Positions 61,629 to 64,000 of a stretch of DNA of 64,000 nt are shown here, piece after piece (the first letter of the stretch is position 1; the number at the start of each line of letters is the position of its first letter). A program made the translations under genes and the position numbers. Under the pieces are notes generated by a model. That model was given only the letters and a program-made list of their open reading frames with translations. It was not told the origin of the DNA and made no database searches. Source of the stretch: Filosporella fistucella. Taxonomy: Eukaryota; Ascomycota; Leotiomycetes; Helotiales. Where the stretch lies: the NCBI GenBank assembly GCA_030077755.1, contig JAQJZZ010000008.1:2170001-2234000 (forward strand), given 5' to 3'.

Positions 61629-62801
61629 CTATTGTCCTGGTCGACGCAGGATATCCTCGCAATTTGCGTCAAAGCGTAGATTCCAGAGACGGATGGAAGA
61701 CATGAATTTCTCAGTATGCTCGAGTTGGCGATCGCGTCCAAATATGGAATCGACAAACTCGGTACCGGCATTCTTGCCTAGTTGCGCTGTCTCCTTACCG
61801 TGTTTCTTGCCGGCCTTTAACATGGGAGTTTCGCATGCTTTGAGGAGCTTCTTTAGTTTGTCTGTGAGGCGCTCTCCAGATTCGATGAAGTCATCGACCA
61901 TCTCCTTGTTCTCCCTTGAACGAATGCGGACGATGCATTCTTCTGCGCGCTTGACTTTGCCTGCAAGTTGAATCAAGAGAAGCCATAACTCACCGGCCAT
62001 GTCGGCGATGGGTGTGGCGGGCCCGTGATGATATACAGTCCAGTCGTATATCCATTTTCCGAGACTGTTGGCGTCAAAGACACTACCCAGAAGCATGATA
62101 GGTTCCTCTGAAGGATCCCAATTTTTGAGTGAGTATCCAGGTGGGATGCGGTGTTTGCGGGCATCTGCCTCGGTGGCTTTTGGAATCGTAGGCGCTTTCT
62201 TTGGTGTTTCTTTGGCGCGCGATGAGTGAGGTCGTTGTGGTGTAGAAGACGATTGTCGACGTCTGCGAGGTGGCGCTTCGTAATGTGGCGACCCCTCAGG
62301 GTCATCTCTGTCAAATGCGTAGCCTTGAGCCTGAGAATAGTAGTACGGATCAGTGCCATGCCCATGAGATTTAAAAGTAGTTTTTGAAGCTCGGCGAGAG
62401 AACTCTCGGTAGATCACCCCATCTGCCCCTAGAAAGTCTACATATTCATAATCGTCCTCGTCGGAATCCCCATGAGAGGCTCGATAGGAGAAAGAATTTC
62501 GCCGCTCATGATGGCGCGGAGGCGCATACGAACTTTGTTTTCGACTCACATTGGCAGCAGTCGCGTAGTATCCGCTGGAGTTATATCTCGGAGAGAATGT
62601 CCCACGGGGAGAGGAATATCCCCACGCATCTCCAGAAGAGGTATGTCGGGAATGTTGTCGTGGTGAAGGTCCAGGTCGCGCGTAGTAACCGTGGTGTCCT
62701 CCAGAAGGGGATCCAGCAGGCGATGGAGTCGCGCTGAATGGATAGTATGCTCCCGGATGATGGCCGGGAGGCGTGCTGTATGGTGTGTAAGAAGTGTTCA
62801 T
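61629..62801 (-). CDS. Conserved fungal protein resembling 'vegetative cell wall protein gp1' entries
   Basis: A single exon of 390 residues starting MNTSYTPYSTPPGHH. The first 210 residues are rich in Pro, Ser, Tyr, His and Arg and probably disordered, including an acidic DSDEDDYEYVDFLGADG stretch and a PPRRRRQSSS cluster. The C-terminal part from about residue 225 looks folded. It begins IPPGYSLKNWDPSEEPIMLL, continues with VFDANSLGKWIYDWTVYHH, and forms helices through LWLLLIQLAGKVKRAEECIVRI to the end. No signal peptide is visible, so the cell-wall label attached to similar fungal entries is likely a carry-over from the Pro-rich half. Function is unknown. Confidence 0.8.
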   Translation of the reverse strand: MNTSYTPYSTPPGHHPGAYYPFSATPSPAGSPSGGHHGYYARPGPSPRQHSRHTSSGDAWGYSSPRGTFSPRYNSSGYYATAANVSRKQSSYAPPRHHERRNSFSYRASHGDSDEDDYEYVDFLGADGVIYREFSRRASKTTFKSHGHGTDPYYYSQAQGYAFDRDDPEGSPHYEAPPRRRRQSSSTPQRPHSSRAKETPKKAPTIPKATEADARKHRIPPGYSLKNWDPSEEPIMLLGSVFDANSLGKWIYDWTVYHHGPATPIADMAGELWLLLIQLAGKVKRAEECIVRIRSRENKEMVDDFIESGERLTDKLKKLLKACETPMLKAGKKHGKETAQLGKNAGTEFVDSIFGRDRQLEHTEKFMSSIRLWNLRFDANCEDILRRPGQ

Positions 62802-64000
62802 GATATCCTGCTCTTGCGATGTCCTATAGACACCCGAAAAACGAAAAAGAAAAGAGTTGCGAGCACCTTAATCGAGGCACCGAAGAGTGTGACGAGCCCG
62901 TCACCGTGGTATGTAGTCGGTACGAGAGGGAAGGGGAACCGTTGTCGTTGATCCGTACATGTCAAGAACTGGTCTGTTTTGAAATCCCCGGTGAGGATAT
63001 CTTGATCGAGCTTGGGGGTCGAAGTCGATTCTTGTCGGCTTCGTGGGGAAATTTCGAGAATGAGCTGGACAAGAGATCCGGCTCGTTAGATGTATTGGTA
63101 ATCGTTTTGGAATCGCTGATTTGGGATCAAGTTTTTGGGTCGTTGTTGAGAGAAAGCAGGAGAAAGGCGGGTGGTTGGGGGAAGGGAGTAGTATTTGAAC
63201 ACTTTCCCTCTGAGAGTTTGGTGTGGGAAATTTCCTCGGGTAGACTGCACAGCGGTGCCGTGCGGTGCAGTCGGAAGGGTGGTAGTGGAGTTTGGTCGGG
63301 AAGGTTACGCCTGTGTGCGCTGGCTTGGACAGGGGCTGAATGCTGGGAGGTGGAGGTGGATAGTGTTCGGAGTAGCGTGCGATGGTGGATGAGCCTACGG
63401 TAGACTAAGCACCGGCACTAGGCAAGGAAGGGTAATAAGGGACAATTGATGAATTGAACCAAGAATCTAAGGCAAAGAACGGCTGGGTCAGCAAGAGAGT
63501 CAAGCAGTAAATTTATGCTGCGCAGATAATAACACTGCATACTCATACAGCAGTGACTAACTGAGGTTGAGTGAAGTGACTGGTTGAGATTGAGCATGAG
63601 CATAACCGGAGGTAATCGTGACTCTGAATGTACCAAAATAATACAGTGCTGCCACTGCCACACTCGCTCTGCAGCAAAAATACACGATTGGGCTTCAAGA
63701 CAAGGGATTTCTGGAATGTCCCACGGAAGAATGTGATTTGTGTGCTTTGCCCAGCCCAAAGGCGGTGGCAGCTGAAGAAGAAGCCAACTATAGCCCGCAA
63801 AGGGGAGAAAAGGGGTACCAAAGGGGCAAAGCAAATATGTTTTGGGGGTAGAAAGGAGGCCACCAGGGCCAAAAAGGAGCGGCGCTCCTCCCCTCCACTC
63901 TGCTCCTCCAGGCTCCTCTCCCGGAACATGAGGGCACGGAAGATATCAGAAACAGGGGGCGGAAACCACTTACTCGAATTCGCATACGAAAACAGATGAG
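62802..64000. other. Upstream region to window end
   Basis: Promoter and leader of the gp1-like gene, GA- and GT-rich. A plus-strand frame at 62819-63403 (194 codons) begins 18 bases from the opposed start codon, and its content looks like antisense of noncoding sequence. No other gene was seen before the window ends. Confidence 0.45.

Noticed and set aside
62819..63403. Plus-strand frame of 194 codons opposite the gp1-like gene
   Set aside because: It starts 18 bases from the opposed start codon, leaving no promoter space, and its composition is low-complexity antisense.
1..64000. CRISPR arrays, rRNA genes, intact transposase or reverse-transcriptase genes
   Set aside because: None was found on reading either strand. 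The only repeat-like items are those listed.

Overview
The window reads as nuclear DNA of a filamentous ascomycete (Pezizomycotina). The genes are split by short GT-AG introns of about 50 to 125 bases with CTGAC/CTAAC-like branch points, the genes are spaced, a nuclear tRNA with an intron is present, and AT-rich blocks look like decayed repeats. The base composition and protein style fit a leotiomycete such as a Botrytis/Sclerotinia relative, but that placement is an inference and was not tested. I assembled exons by hand from reading-frame continuity, splice sites and family conservation.

Layout. 0.7-1.4 kb: a small four-exon basic protein (-). 2.8-4.0 kb: a mitochondrial 2-oxodicarboxylate carrier (-), head-to-head with the replication nuclease-helicase Dna2 (+, 4.4-9.6 kb). 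10.5-13.9 kb: a large ArAE/BRE4-type membrane protein (-), head-to-head with a Sir2/Hst1-class sirtuin (+, 14.4-16.0 kb). Then comes a gene-poor stretch of nearly 6 kb, a PMCA-type Ca2+-ATPase (+, 21.9-26.3 kb), a mitochondrial UbiB/ADCK2-like kinase (+, 27.1-29.5 kb), an AT-rich degraded block, a two-TM protein (+), a Fet4-type iron permease (+), a Nop8-like nucleolar protein (-), and tRNA-Ala(CGC) with an intron (+, 37.0 kb).

The second half is more accessory. It has an inverted-repeat-bounded AT-rich element (37.36-37.78 kb), a short PARP-fold protein with altered catalytic residues (-), a secreted six-exon tyrosinase (-), a seven-TM rhodopsin-domain protein (+), a D-amino-acid oxidase with a peroxisomal C-terminus (+), a serine-rich 923-residue protein of unknown function (-), a METTL21-type methyltransferase (-), and a proline/tyrosine-rich conserved fungal protein (-). 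Long noncoding intervals separate them, with microsatellites concentrated at 58.8-60.8 kb.

The genes do not form one pathway. Housekeeping functions (DNA replication, chromatin, ribosome biogenesis, mitochondrial transport and ubiquinone handling, Ca2+ and Fe homeostasis) are interspersed with oxidases typical of accessory fungal gene sets. No secondary-metabolite backbone enzyme, CRISPR array or virus-like region was seen. The least explained items are the PARP-like protein, the inverted-repeat element beside it, the 5.9-kb gene desert, and a GC-AG intron in the carrier gene.
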